A stretch of 64,000 bases of DNA from NCBI GenBank assembly GCA_963971425.1, contig OZ020523.1, forward strand, positions 23,231,105 through 23,295,104. The letters run 5' to 3'. A model generated the notes under the pieces. The model saw nothing but the letters and a program-made list of their open reading frames with translations. It had not been told where the DNA came from and did not search any database. Position numbers and translations under genes: made by a program. Below, in pieces: positions 10,158 through 21,527 of this stretch. The DNA comes from Bryoerythrophyllum caledonicum (taxonomy: Eukaryota > Streptophyta > Bryopsida > Pottiales > Pottiaceae). Each line of letters starts with the position of its first letter. Positions within the stretch are counted from its first letter, which is position 1.

Positions 10158-13100
10158 CTACTCCCTCATCAGATGGCGGTAAGACCTGCCTCGCACCAAC
10201 CGGTGCCACTTGAACCTCAGACTCTCTGGTGACTCTAGATGTAGCTTTTGCTTCACAAACCTGCAGCCCAAAGGTCACCATTTCGTGAGAAAGTTTTTTG
10301 TCAACAAGACACCTCTCTTTTTTTCATTAAAATCAGCTCTTAATAATCATGCAACTGCTTTGACTTGAGTTTAGAGGCCACCAGGTTTTTTTTATTGATC
10401 TAATAACTCTTTAGAGTAAGGAAAGAGTAGTATACTAAATCACAAGAAGGGGCATCTTACTGACCAAGGTGAGATAAGGTTGAGGATCGTACCAGCGAGT
10501 AAGGCATCGAAGTATGCCACGAGAAGTCGGTCTCACAAATGGAGGAGCTCGTTGTTGATAGAGTAGACCCACCTGCCAAGCCAATCAAACCTCCATTAGG
10601 CAGCTTTCTACAGCAAAGAAAGAGTCAAAGTAATGAGAGCTTTTGCTATCTCTTACCTGTACAAGAGCACGAGCTGCTGGATCATCTAAGAACTCGAGGT
10701 CGCCGCCGAGATAGTTCACCTGAGGCCAAAATTTCACTTTAGTAACCCTTGATATTGCTACTAAGAATGGCGATGTTTTGGCACCGTACCCCGAATTCTG
10801 TGTCTGTAAAGGCTTGAACGAAGTCCATCATTTGCATTCTAGCCCACTGCTGCCGCCTTTCTTTATCCTCGCTTCGAGGGAAGTCTCGCCAGGGCGCTCC
10901 ATGTTGCAAAAGATTACTGTCTATGGCGCCCTTGGAAGCCTTTTCCGCAAATTGTTCCAACAATCCTAGAGCTGTCTCCATTGCTGGGTCAACTTCTGTA
11001 ACCTACACACCATTGAGCAAACTGTAAGAACTGAAGTGCAAAATGCTTACAAAGAGTTTTAGCGTACCTGTAAGTACGCTAAGTAAAGGTCGATACAATC
11101 CTCAATATCCAAGGAGTCGTCAGCTTTCAGACGCCTGAAAGAAAAGAATCACCATCAGTTACATCTGAATATGGATAAAAAGGGTTTCAAAATGCTAAGG
11201 TAAGGTAAAATGCGTGCGTACTCAGAATAAGCTTTGCTATGGCGAAGTTGCAGCAACTCCACAGAATGTCGTGGGTTGGGTCCTAACACTGACACAACAA
11301 CTTTCCACTGCAAAAAGGGTGCACAACTTTAAATCGGAGACACGTTACAAATATTGTGAAGCGGCCTAGATTCTTGGCAATATTACCAACACAAAGTAGC
11401 ACGAGACGTACCTCATCTGCAGTAAACACACTAGGAACTAAATGAAGAGCAGCTTCTTGAGGTGTCCAACCGAATATCTGAACATGCAAAAAGGTGAACA
11501 CAACTTATATGAACGAAGTCACCAATATCACCCCAGAGTACTGAAAACCTCATTATCACGTAAGATGTTTTTTGGACTCTCCTTTTGGTTTCGAATATAT
11601 CCAATTACAGTCCGTACCTCACTAGAAATAAATGCGTCTGTGTTGCCGAGATCGTCACCTAATTGCCACGAATAATAACTGCATGAACCAGGTTCTAAAA
11701 AGGTGTCAATTACTTTCACTAAGCTTGCAAAAATAACCACTCCAGATGCAAGATTCAGGGCTTTTTAAACCGAGATCTGTACCTGTCTGATGATACAAGT
11801 ATGACAGGGAACGATCCTTGCGTATGACTATTGTAGACGAGCTGCAGGAGAAGCCCATCGTGGTATGATGCACCGTCCACACCTCCCTCCCCCCCGGCGG
11901 CGGCGTTGCGCAGAACCTCCAATCCATTGATCACCAACTTAGGCTGTCCAAGTAGTACCACTGAAATTAGTCATCAAACTATGGCTTCTTCTACTGAAAA
12001 CATGTTCCAAACGTAGAGCTCACCTGAAACACGCCTTCTTGAGTGGCCCATGAGATGAGTTCCAACAGAAGCGCAGGCCAGCTCACGGCTGCATCAACCA
12101 GAGCCTTGGGAGTCAAGCCGTGGCTTCTCCGGTCTTCGCCGGCTGCAACTCTCCATTTTTCTTGAATGTGAAGCAGGTGTTTGGCAAGTGCCAAGGAGAG
12201 CACCGCTTTCTCCTTCACATCGAACTGTGGCTTCGCATCTGTCACCGCGTCCCATGATTTAGCTTAAAAATCAACAGACAAAGGAGTAGAGCTCTCATTA
12301 GAGATACTTGTAAAGTCACCACGTTTTTTCTCACCTCTAAATAGTTCTCAGATAATCTAAAGTAGAACAAAAACGGTGAAACCCTTTCTTCACTCTCAAA
12401 AACAAGGAGATGACACTTACTTTGGCGATTTTTCCTGCCAAGCCCGGATGAGACCACATCAAGAGGAGCTGTCTGGAAATTCTCAAGCACGGCAACCAGG
12501 ACTTCATCGATGCGTCTGCTGCAATCCACGTTTCCACCGGAAGCCTTCTGCATGTGAAGGAGAGCATGGTGCCACAGCTGCTTCCTGTCGAGATGGGCTC
12601 CAGCGCCTGACAAAAACTGAGACAATGCAGCATCCACCGTGTGACGGTCCACCAACGCATCGAAGACGCTCCTGCTCTTCAAACAGCCCGCCTGCACAGC
12701 CTGGAGCGCCAAAGACTCCAAACCTTGCTCCACCTGAAGTCTGATCAACCCCAAGTCACGCCCATTTTCACTTGCGAGAGTCCAAGGTGGAGTGTAGTTC
12801 CCTTGGTAGAGATCCACATAGGCCGCGGCGTGGGGGGCGCTGCTCCACTCCTCCAACAGCCCTGCAAAATGCCAACAAATCCTCTCATACTAGACGATGA
12901 AAGAGGGAGTTTAGGGTTTGGGATTAAACCCTGAGTGTACCTTCAATGGTGGTGCGTTTTCCGACGCCTCGAGGTCCGTGCAACATGAGCGGCTGCGGCA
13001 CCACCGGCAGCTGCGCGTACCGGCGGAGCTCTATGTCCAGAAGAGGCCGGCGCACGACCTTCCATTTGCTCTCACTCACAGCGTGGTGCTTGTACTCCAC

Positions 13101-13418
13101 CACGGTACTCAAATGCCGCAGTAGGTTCTCCACGAATGTGTTGCTAATGCCCTACATTCCAACAAGACATCTCATATAATCCAGAGCTCCAAACCCTAAA
13201 ACTCAAATGGCCGACAACATATTCCAGAATTCGATGATGAAGCTCGAACTTGATGATGAAGCTCCAAACCCTAAAACCTCAAACGACATATTCCAGGACC
13301 TTGATGATGAAGCAATTCACGCACAACCACAATCACATCAAATTACCTGAGAATGACGAACAGGAAGCAACCCCTCGGCAAGGTTTTGCAGCACTCCCAA
13401 GCACCGCCGCACAGACAT
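10158..13418 (-). CDS. Multi-exon P-loop NTPase of unknown role
   Basis: I reconstruct 13 exons (high to low): 13418-13347, 13151-12941, 12861-12421, 12262-12024, 11960-11783, 11678-11618, 11477-11412, 11307-11222, 11134-11068, 11002-10790, 10719-10657, 10572-10493, 10260-10158. All have GT..AG introns and match in phase except exon 4 to 5, which is one base short. Length is about 626 residues. The ATG at 13418 is the first after an in-frame TAA. Exon 2 carries a Walker A motif, GPRGVGKRT (residues 83-91). Exon 5 has LVINGLEVL, a possible Walker B, and VILVSSDR, a possible sensor strand. The layout suggests an AAA- or STAND-type ATPase. I cannot name the family or its substrate. The gene is divergent from the DUF1479 gene. 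Confidence 0.75.
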
Positions 13419-13779
13419 GGCTCCAACGCCTTACATCGCCATCTCCAGAAAGAATTCACGAATCATGGCTTGCATGCGCTGTGGTGATCACCAAGGGTTT
13501 AGTAGAGCTTCGACGAGAATCGTTCAACTGTTCCTCCGTCGCACCAAAACGGACAGAGTTGAGTCTGCCACTTGGATTTGCGGATTCGCCGATGCATGAC
13601 TGCAGTCATCAGATTCCTTCAGCTCATGATCTCAGTTTGGTCGTCAATTGCGGTTCCTTTGAAGGTATAATTTCGCTTCTCTAGAGGTACATGCAACTGG
13701 GTATACACGATCGTCGCTAATTTCATCAGAAACAGTGTTTGCAATTGAGTGAGAGAGTGGTTGATTTTAGTCAGCGGCG
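13419..13779. promoter_or_regulatory. Bidirectional promoter region
   Basis: Only 361 bases separate the start codons of the divergent P-loop NTPase and DUF1479 genes, so their promoters and leaders must lie here. On the minus side a tiny upstream frame (ATG GCG ATG TAA) precedes the NTPase start in the same frame. No TATA box stands out. Confidence 0.55.
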
Positions 13780-15483
13780 ATGGCGATCAGGGCGATGTCG
13801 CCCACCGCTGCGGTTTCGTGCGGTGGAAAGCACACGACGACGACTCGATTTGGCGATTTCAAGCAGCATGAGCTCAGCTCTAGATTCAGCGTCTCCGCAG
13901 GGTTCAAATCGACCTCCGGTTCCGTAGCGGCGGAGGTGAAGCGAGTGGCGCCTCTGCGATCGTCTCTTGGTGAGTGAACACTCTTGCTCTCGATTTTCTG
14001 TAGAGTGCTTTTCCTTGCAAGATTAATTGCCATGGATCATCGCTCTTGCTTATGATCCTCCCTTCAATGCTCTTCCTTTGCGAGATTGATTGTCATGGAT
14101 TATTTCTGTTTCACAAAGTCCTCTTTCTTGCGATTGTCTTCAACATTTTGATTGATTGTTTGTTTTCCAGGAGAGGCGAGCATCACCTTGAGAGGGGGCG
14201 AGATCAGTCCGCTCACGGGCCTCCCACACTGGGAAACGATCCCGAACGACATCCTGGGCGCAAGCAGGACTATCAAATCCGCAATCAGAGTGCGCATCGA
14301 GGCGAACGGGCGCACAGTCGAATCCGTCGTGGATGAAATCCAGCAATTCCTCGTGGCCGAGATCGCCGACATCAAGGCCACCAGAGCGCGCGGCGAGGAG
14401 GTGTGGCCGATCATCGACTTCCAGGAGATTCAGAGCGGCATCGTGAGCAAGGAGGCGCTCGCGCACCTTCGCCGCCGCGGCTGCCTCGTGATCCGCAACC
14501 ACTTCGCGCGCTCACAGGCGGACCGCTGGGACGCCGAAGCCGTCAACTACGTGGACTCCAACAACTTCTTCCAGAGCTACCGCGGCCCCGCGGACGACTT
14601 CTTCGGCACCCTGGAGATCTCGAAGCCGGAGATTTACCCGATCTACTGGTCCAAAACGCAGATGGAGGCCCGGCAGCATCCCAACATGGCCGCGGCTCAA
14701 AAATTCCTCAACTCCCAGTGGAAACACCACTCCGACGGCGTGCAATGGTTCGACCCCGACCGCTTCTCCCTCTACCCTGACCGCATCCGCCGCCGCCCCC
14801 CCGGCGCGAGCTCCAACGGCCTCGGCACGCATCTCGACCCCGGCTCGCTCGATCTCTGGATGACCGAGGGCTACCAACAACACTTCCGGGGGCTATTCTC
14901 CGGGGACTTCACGTCCTACGATCCCTACGACGCTTCCCACCGCACCGACGCCGCACAGTACCCGGGGTCCACGATGTGCTCCGCGTTCCGGACGTTCCAG
15001 GGATGGACCGCGCTCAGCTCCATGGAGAACGACCAGGGCGTGCTGCACACGGTCCCCATCCCGAAGGCGATGGCGTATCTGATGCTGCGGCCCTTGCTGG
15101 GCGACGTCCCCGAGGCGGACATGTGCGGGGTGAGCATCAACCGCGCGTTCCCGGTCTCGCATCAGTGGCACGGGTTCCTGATGGAGGCGGTGTCGGCGAT
15201 TCCGAGCGTGCAGCCCGGGGACTCCGTGTGGTGGCACTGCGACATGATCCACTCCGTGGCCGCTGTGCGCGATCAGCAAGGGTGGGGAAACGTGATGTAC
15301 ATCCCCGGCGCGCCGTGGTGTAAGAAGAATGAGGCGTATGCGCGGAAGGTGTACGAGGCGTTTCGCAAGGGGCGCAGTCCGCCAGACTTTCCCGACGAGG
15401 ATTACGAGGCGGCGTGGCCGAATCGGTTCAAGGAGGCGGAGCTCAATGACGCCGGCAGGTTGAGCTTGGGCCTGCAACTCTAG
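13780..15483 (+). CDS. DUF1479 (YbiU-like) oxygenase-like protein with plastid-type leader
   Basis: Two exons, 13780-13969 and 14171-15483, join across a 201-bp GTGAGT..TTTTCCAG intron to give 500 residues. Exon 1 encodes 63 residues rich in Ser, Thr, Ala and Arg with hardly any acids, which fits a chloroplast transit peptide. Exon 2 matches DUF1479, a family known mostly from bacteria and fungi and thought to adopt an Fe(II)/2-oxoglutarate oxygenase fold. In support, GTHLD gives an HxD pair (His284, Asp286) and WWHCDMIH supplies a distal His (424). FQGWTAL and GDSVWWH are typical blocks. The substrate is unknown. Exon 2 has a strong bias for G or C at third positions, unlike the flanks. Transfer from a microbe followed by gain of a leader exon is plausible but untested. 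Confidence 0.88.
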
Positions 15484-15489
15484 TCAGTG

Positions 15490-15937
15490 TTGGCGTTGCC
15501 AGGCCGAGTCTTCGAAAGCGCACCCTGCAAATGGGCACGGAATGGGCATGTTGCGAGAAGAGTCTTCATGTTTAAGGATGACGGAGGTGTGGCTAGACTT
15601 TTCCTCACGACCATGGCGAGCATACTAGCAACTCACCTGCACGGAGGCCAGGATTTTCTCTAGCTGGATGCATCGAATACTTCCTGTTGGTAGTGAACAC
15701 GTCGGACACTTCTTGGCCTGCGGGAGCTTCTCGCAACACGCCGAGCAAACAATGTGACCATTTTGGCACTGCGTCGCAACACAACCAGTACCATGTTTAG
15801 GCAGGATAGAAATCTCAATCACTTGCAGCTGTACTATCACTGATACATCCACATTTATACCTGGTATATGGGCCGAGAGTCATGTAAAGTCTCACAGCAG
15901 ATTGGGCAATCCTGAAGCTCAGCATCGTTGAAACTAT
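15490..15937 (-). pseudogene. SINA-like E3 ligase copy 1, truncated pseudogene
   Basis: This is a broken copy starting seven bases beyond the stop of the convergent DUF1479 gene. The first half of the RING (DCPICCETLHDS..PIYQ) is at 15937-15860 and has lost its upstream start region. The second half, from CQNGHIVCSACCEKLP, starts at 15768. An AAG-to-TAG change puts a stop after QVSC, and a zinc-binding Cys is Arg (HGRE for HGCE). The frame then ends in unrelated sequence near 15500, so most of the substrate-binding domain is absent. Its flank (15960-16390) matches the flank of copy 5 (27720-28080), so the two are sister duplicates. Confidence 0.85.
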
Positions 15938-16196
15938 AGATACTTCAAATTATTAGTTTTTCCTTTTGAAGTTTTATTTCTGGCATGTATTGGCGCTTAA
16001 AAATCCAAAACGGTGCATTTATTGAGTTGTGGTCAAGTTTGGTGCTTAATAAATGCCGATTCCGCAGGCGGTTCTTCATCAACTTTGACGGATAAGCTAG
16101 GGCCTGGATTTGGAACAGCAAACGAAGCAAATTCGTGACAATCGTTGTGTCTGGGTTGGAAGCAGATCAAACTAGAGTGCAACTTCAGGGGTGACA

Positions 16197-16276
16197 TGAC
16201 AAGGGGCCAGAACGCGTTCACATATGCGAATATTGTGACTTTTACATATGTGAACGCGTTCTGGGCCCCTTGTGAC
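16197..16276. mobile_element. 80-bp palindromic foldback element
   Basis: The left arm GACAAGGGGCCAGAACGCGT and on to CATATG is mirrored by CATATGTGAACGCGTTCTGG and on to CCTTGTG. Arms are about 30 bases with one single-base indel, around a loop of about 18 bases containing GAATATTGTGAC. It is a very strong hairpin. A partly deleted relative lies at 27954-28022 in the sister duplication. Confidence 0.7.
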
Positions 16277-16639
16277 AAATGTTTGGCGTTTTGTTTATGT
16301 GCAAAATCTCAGAACGTGTGGCAACCAATGACATCTGCTCAATTGAAAGAGTTTGAAACTCCTTAATTTGTTATTTCAGCGGTTTCCACACTGCTATTAA
16401 TCATGATATCTCTCCTTGACCAGTTGTGGTTTCTTCTCAACTCATGTGGTAATTCTAAACTGGCCTGGTATATCCACAAAATAGTACATATTTAGAATAG
16501 TACATGTTCAGAGTACTGACATGACACAAGGATGGTCTTCACGAACTATCCACAAGTTCTAACAGTTTGAAACGCTCACAAACTGAAAACAACCTGCACA
16601 CTTCCAGGGACCCGAAAATCAGCTGAATTGTTGTGAACT

Positions 16640-17260
16640 CGAACTACTTTAGTACAGAAATCGCGTTTCATCAAAACATGACACTGGAATTAATATATAA
16701 TCCAAGCAAAATTTCTTCCGATATAATCATTTACCTTAATGAGAAATTCAGCAGCAACATCGACAGCAGTCATATACATGTGCCATGTCGCTTACAGATA
16801 TCGCGTTTCATCAAAACATGACACTGGTAGCAAAATGTGATCTAAGCAGAATATCTTCCCACGAAGTCTGATGTCTCGAGAAACTTAGCAGCAACAACGA
16901 CAGCAATAATATACACATGCCATGTCACTTCGAGATCAGAAAACGAAGCTAGAAATGAAAACTTTACAATCACTGTTGATGACACTGGTAAAGGAAGTTT
17001 TTGAGGTGAAATCAAAACACAGCGATACTAGAAAGAGCATCAAGGTCCTATCCCTGGTTCAGTTCCTGAAAACGCTAGTCGCTTACAGCAACCACCGCAC
17101 ATACTACTGCTCAGCTTTTGGGGTCCTATTTTCCGACATGATCTAAGAACTACGAGTTGGTCGTCAAAGATGCAGAGGTGGTATCATCTAGAGAACGCCT
17201 CTCCTACAAGGACTGTATGCCCCGCACAGCATCACCTTGTCTTGCGGTAATGAACTCCAC
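16640..17260. repeat. SINA 3-prime flank repeats
   Basis: Downstream of SINA copy 2 lie two copies of a repeat of roughly 130 bp, marked by ATCGCGTTTCATCAAAACATG, TCTGATGTCTCGAGAAA and CATGTGCCATGTC. A conserved block follows (ACTATCACTGTTGATGA..GAGGAAGTTTTTGAGGTG). The same assembly follows copies 3, 4, 5 and 6, so it travelled with the gene as 3-prime untranslated or flanking sequence. Confidence 0.7.
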
Positions 17261-17266
17261 ATCAAA

Positions 17267-18287
17267 CTAGTGGTCACTATCATAGCCTTCAGGTGGGGTA
17301 ACTTTGAGATGCACCTCAATCAACCGCTCATCTCGTGTATTGGCAGACACAACCGGTGAGACAGAACCACGTGGTAGAAGAAGGAAGTCTTGCTTGAGAT
17401 ACTCTCCAGCACTTCTTCTGCACATAGTACTCAACCTTGCAGAGTGATACGAATTTTCGGCATCATGGTGTGCAACTTTGAGGTCGACGCAGCTGTAGCC
17501 AACGTTTGACTCAGAAGTGCAGAAGAACACATCTCCATGAAATGTTTTTTGAACCGGCTCATGATGAACACAGATCATCTGAACAGCTCTACAGTCTCTC
17601 ATATCCGGATCTAATTTTACCATCACAATTCGATCCGAGGGCTTCATAGTAAACCCTGCTCCGCTGATATTATTATGTTCAACTGTAGCCACTTGATGCT
17701 CCTGTTCCAAGTGCTCGGTTGTGGGGATCCAGGAGCCTTCGAAAACACACCCTGGAAATGGGCACGGAAAGGGCGTGAACCGGCAATATCCTTCATGATC
17801 AGAGATGTAGGAGATACTGCTAGAATTCGTCTCACAACCATGGCGAGCATACTTGCAAGTCACCCGCACGGAGTCCAGGATTTTCTCTACAAAATTGCAT
17901 CGCATTTTTCCTGTCGGTTGTGAGCATGTTGGACATTTCTTGCCCTGAGGGAGCTTCTCGCAACAATCCGAGCAAGCAATGTGACCATTTCGGCACTGCA
18001 TCATAATACCACCATGAAGCACCAGCAGCTCCTCATTAACGTAGGATAATCTCAACCATTTGCGGTTGTACTATCACCTAAGTTTGTGTAAAAAATATAC
18101 ATGATCACATATTTACCTGGTAGATGGGCGGAGAGTATAAAGTCTCACAGCAGATTGGGCATTCCAGAAGCTCAGCATCGTTGAAACTGTAGACCCGCTC
18201 CGCGACCTCGTCTGGACGTTGGCGCTTCCCATTTCGTGCGGAGGTCTCCGCCGCTTTGCCCACGGCATGGCGAGTTGCAGAGGACAT
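17267..18287 (-). CDS. SINA-like RING E3 ubiquitin ligase, copy 2 (intact)
   Basis: Two exons, 18287-18117 and 17995-17267, give 299 residues. The intron splits the RING: exon 1 ends CPICCETLYSPPIYQ and exon 2 opens CRNGHIACSDCCEKLP..CPTC. The SINA-type zinc finger follows (CKYARHGC..HEGYCRFTPFPCPFPGC), then the C-terminal substrate-binding and dimerisation domain ending GYDSDH. All expected zinc ligands are present. Family members transfer ubiquitin from an E2 to targets for proteasomal turnover. The targets of this plant-type branch are unknown. I chose the start common to the array (MSSATRHAV); an in-frame ATG at 18362 would add 25 residues. It is closest to copy 6. Confidence 0.9.
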
Positions 18288-20562
18288 GGCTTCAGCAGCC
18301 TTTGCAAAAGAGTTCCAATGATCCGCATCAACACAGCCCAGAATTATATACTCATCTAGCATATTGTGTATTTCCTAAGAGAGTCGTTTCACACGCACGG
18401 TTGCAGAGCTTCAGGTGATAACAATGGCAGGAGTAAAGGGCAAAATAGGCAGGAGATGAAGAAGGCAGTGAAAGCATGGAATTATTAATGCATGCGCATC
18501 GTTCTATCGGAGTTGAAGATAAATGTACAGAACTAAAATCAATCAGAAGGGCTGCAGATGGCACTTGCCTCACTAATGGAAGAACTAGCTGGTGGCGTCC
18601 TCTCTTGCAGATTGTTGCCTGTAGTCTGACGGTGAAGAAGGGGGCGGGGTTGCAAATACAAAGAAGAAGGAGGGGACTTGGACTCTGGAACCACGACGAA
18701 GTAGCTGGAGATCGTTGTATCCTTGGGGTGGTGTTCTTGGACCCTCCGAGGATGCCTGACGCTTTCACCCACGTCTCCAGATGCTTGCTCTTGCTTATAG
18801 AAAAGCGGACTAAAACATCTTGTCTAATTATGGACTTGAGTGGAGTGGAGTTGTCTGGCAGTTGCCCGGACCTTGTCTACCTCGGTGTATTTCATTTTTA
18901 ATGCAAAGAAGCCATGATCGGAGCGCTGCAGCTGAAACTACAAGCTAGACATCATTCGTTGTGCAAGCTTCATTGAGCAGATTTACATTAGCTAGGCAAT
19001 TAGGAGTCTCATTCCGTGATTGGCTCAACAAGGACAACGTGAATGCTGAGTAGAAGAGCAAGCTCAAAGGAATCCATCACGATTCTAATGAAGTGCAAAG
19101 AAAAGAAACAGTGAAAGTGAAAATGAAAAATGAGTGCTGGAGTTAGTGCTGGTGCAACTTCTCACCAACAAGTGAGACTTACTATCTTCAATTCAAGCGA
19201 TAAAAACACAAGCAATGATCGTAATCAAGAGAAATTGTTAGAATTCTAATTAAGATCACGAAGAGTCTGTATGCACAAAATTAAGCCAAGGAAAACTCAC
19301 AAAAACCGCATGATATCAAAAACCTAATAATGTCTCAATTTACATCTGTAAAGTAAACACAAAGATGCCAATGGTTCTGAAAACCTCCAATTTAAGAAAC
19401 TTTATCATAACTCATCAAAATAAAGCTTTCCGGGTCCAGTCCCACCACAACATCATTTACTGATCATATATGGATTCCTCATCTCACATTTTTCTTGCAG
19501 AGTAGTTCGTCTAATTGGACTAGATGTTTTAGCAATGAAGCCGGACCAAAACATCTAGTCCAGACTATGGGTTTTAACCAATTAACGTCTACGTGGACCA
19601 CAAGAGTCAAAGACTATCTGCAATTGTAGTATATTAGGCAAAACATCATCTACATAATGGATACATTTCCGCATGAAGGTCTACAATTCCACTTCATGGA
19701 AATCACTATAGTTTGTTGATGCCTGCATGGATTGGAATGATCCGTTGGAAAGCTAATGAGGAGCTCAAATTGCCTTCAGAGTGTGAGAGTCAAAAGACAA
19801 TTGTAGAAATAGTTACAAGAGAAAAAGTAGAAAAAACGACCCTGCGAGGGTCTCGTAGGCGCTAAAAGGGTTTAATTTATAAAATGGATACTTTCATGAT
19901 GCACAGATACTTTCATGAACCGACACACGATCAAAGATGAAAACCATATATTTCACACACTAGGATTGTCTCCACGAACTATCCACAAGTTGTAACCCTT
20001 CGAAGGCGAATGAAACGCTCACAAACTGTAAACAACCTGCACTCATCCAGGGACCCGACAATCAACTAAGATGACGTTGCGAAATCGAACTTCTTTTCGT
20101 ACAGAAATCGCGTTTCATCAAAACAAGACACAAAATACCAAGCAGAACTTCTTCCCACGAGATCTGATATCTCAAAGAGAATTTCAGCAGCAACGACATC
20201 GATGATATACGCATGCCATGTCGCTTCCAGATAAGAAACAAACTAGTAATGAGAATTTACTATCACTGTTGATAATGTTGGTAGAGGAAGTTTTTGAGGT
20301 GAAATCAAAACACAGCAATATCAGAAAGGAAAACAAGGTTCTATCCCTGGTACACTTCATGAAAAAAAATGGCCTTACGGCGACCATCGCACGTACTACT
20401 CCTCAGCTTTCGGGGTCCTATCTTCCGACAGTTACATCATCTGAAAACTATGAATTGGTCGTAGAGGTGGTACCATCGCTAGAACGTCACTCTTACAACT
20501 ATGCCCCGCACAGCTTGTCTTGAGGTTTTGAATTTGAGATAGCAGTAGTCATAATAACGAGG
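18288..20562. other. Spacer between SINA copies 2 and 3
   Basis: Duplicated non-coding DNA. 19090-19520 is related to 31690-32400 (for example GAAAATGAAAAATG..GTGCAACT.CTCACCAACAAGTGAGAC). 19880-20060 is related to 28400-28600 (GGATACTTTCATGATGCACAGATACTTTCATGAACC). 19635-19690 carries the dispersed repeat also seen near 7.2 and 9.0 kb. One unit of the 130-bp 3-prime repeat is at 20095-20245. No gene is recognised. Confidence 0.6.
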
Positions 20563-21527
20563 CTAATACATATCTAGACGCACCTCAATCAACCGCTCAT
20601 TTGGTTTAACGTGAGACTTATCCGGTGAGACAGAACCACGTGGTAGAAGAAGGAAGTCTTTCTTCAGATACTCTCCACCACAGTTCTGAACGCTTATAGT
20701 TTTCAACCAAGCAGAGTGAAAATGTTCAACGTCGTCTTCGTATGCAACTTTGAGAACGACGCCGGTGCGGCCAAAAGAAGTGCAGAAAAACACATCTCCG
20801 TGAACGTTTTCATGAAGTGGCTCACGATGAACATAGATCAGATCACCTCTCCAGTCACTCTTCACCTTTTCACTAGTCTCATATTTTACCATCACAATTC
20901 GATCCGAGGGATCCATAGAGAAGACTGCTTCACTGCAGTGATCAAATTCAACTGTCGGCACATCATGCACCGTCGTCAAGTGCTTGGGTGTGGTGATCCC
21001 CGAGCCTTTGAAATTGCACCCTGCAAATCGGCACGGAAAGGGCATGTACAGACAATCTTCTGCTTCATGACGAGAGAGGTAGGAGATGCGGCTAGACTTC
21101 TCCTTACAACCATGGCCAGCATACTTGCAACTCACCAGCATGGAGGTGACGATTTTCTCTAGAGAGGTACATCGAATACTTCCTGTCGGTTGTGAGCATG
21201 ATGGACATTTCTTGTCCTCCGGGAGCTTCTCGCAACAAGCCAAGCAAGCAATGTGACCACTTTGGCACTGCTTCATGACACCACCAGAACAGCAGTAAGG
21301 TATGATTTCAAGCATTCATTACCTTGGTTTGTTAAATAAATACAAATCCACATCTTTACCTGGTATATGGGCGGAGAGTGTAAATACTCAAAGCAGAGTG
21401 GGCATTCCAGAAGCTCAGAATTGAGACAGTACATCCGCTCCTTGACGTCGTCTGGACGTTGGCGCTTCCCATTTCGTGCGGGGGTCTCTGCCGCTTCGAC
21501 CTCAACATGGTTACTTGCAGAGGACAT
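20563..21527 (-). CDS. SINA-like RING E3 ubiquitin ligase, copy 3 (intact)
   Basis: Exons 21527-21360 and 21267-20563 join in phase to give 290 residues. Exon 1 runs from MSSASNHVE to CPLCFEYLHSPPIYQ, exon 2 from CQSGHIACLACCEKLP through CPSC, the SINA zinc finger (CKYAGHGCKEKS..CRFAGC) and the C-terminal domain. The tail is shorter than in copies 2 and 6, ending RLIEVRLDMY without the GYDSDD end. This is the most diverged open copy, with CPLCF rather than CPICC in the first RING half, a trait shared with copies 4 and 7. Confidence 0.88.

Noticed and set aside
14893..15477. Long minus-strand frames opposite the DUF1479 second exon
   Set aside because: The plus-strand frame has clear family motifs. 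The others are compositional shadows.
20716..21162. Plus-strand frames opposite the SINA-like exons as antisense genes
   Set aside because: They recur in each copy only because the sense exons are homologous, and they show no domain of their own.
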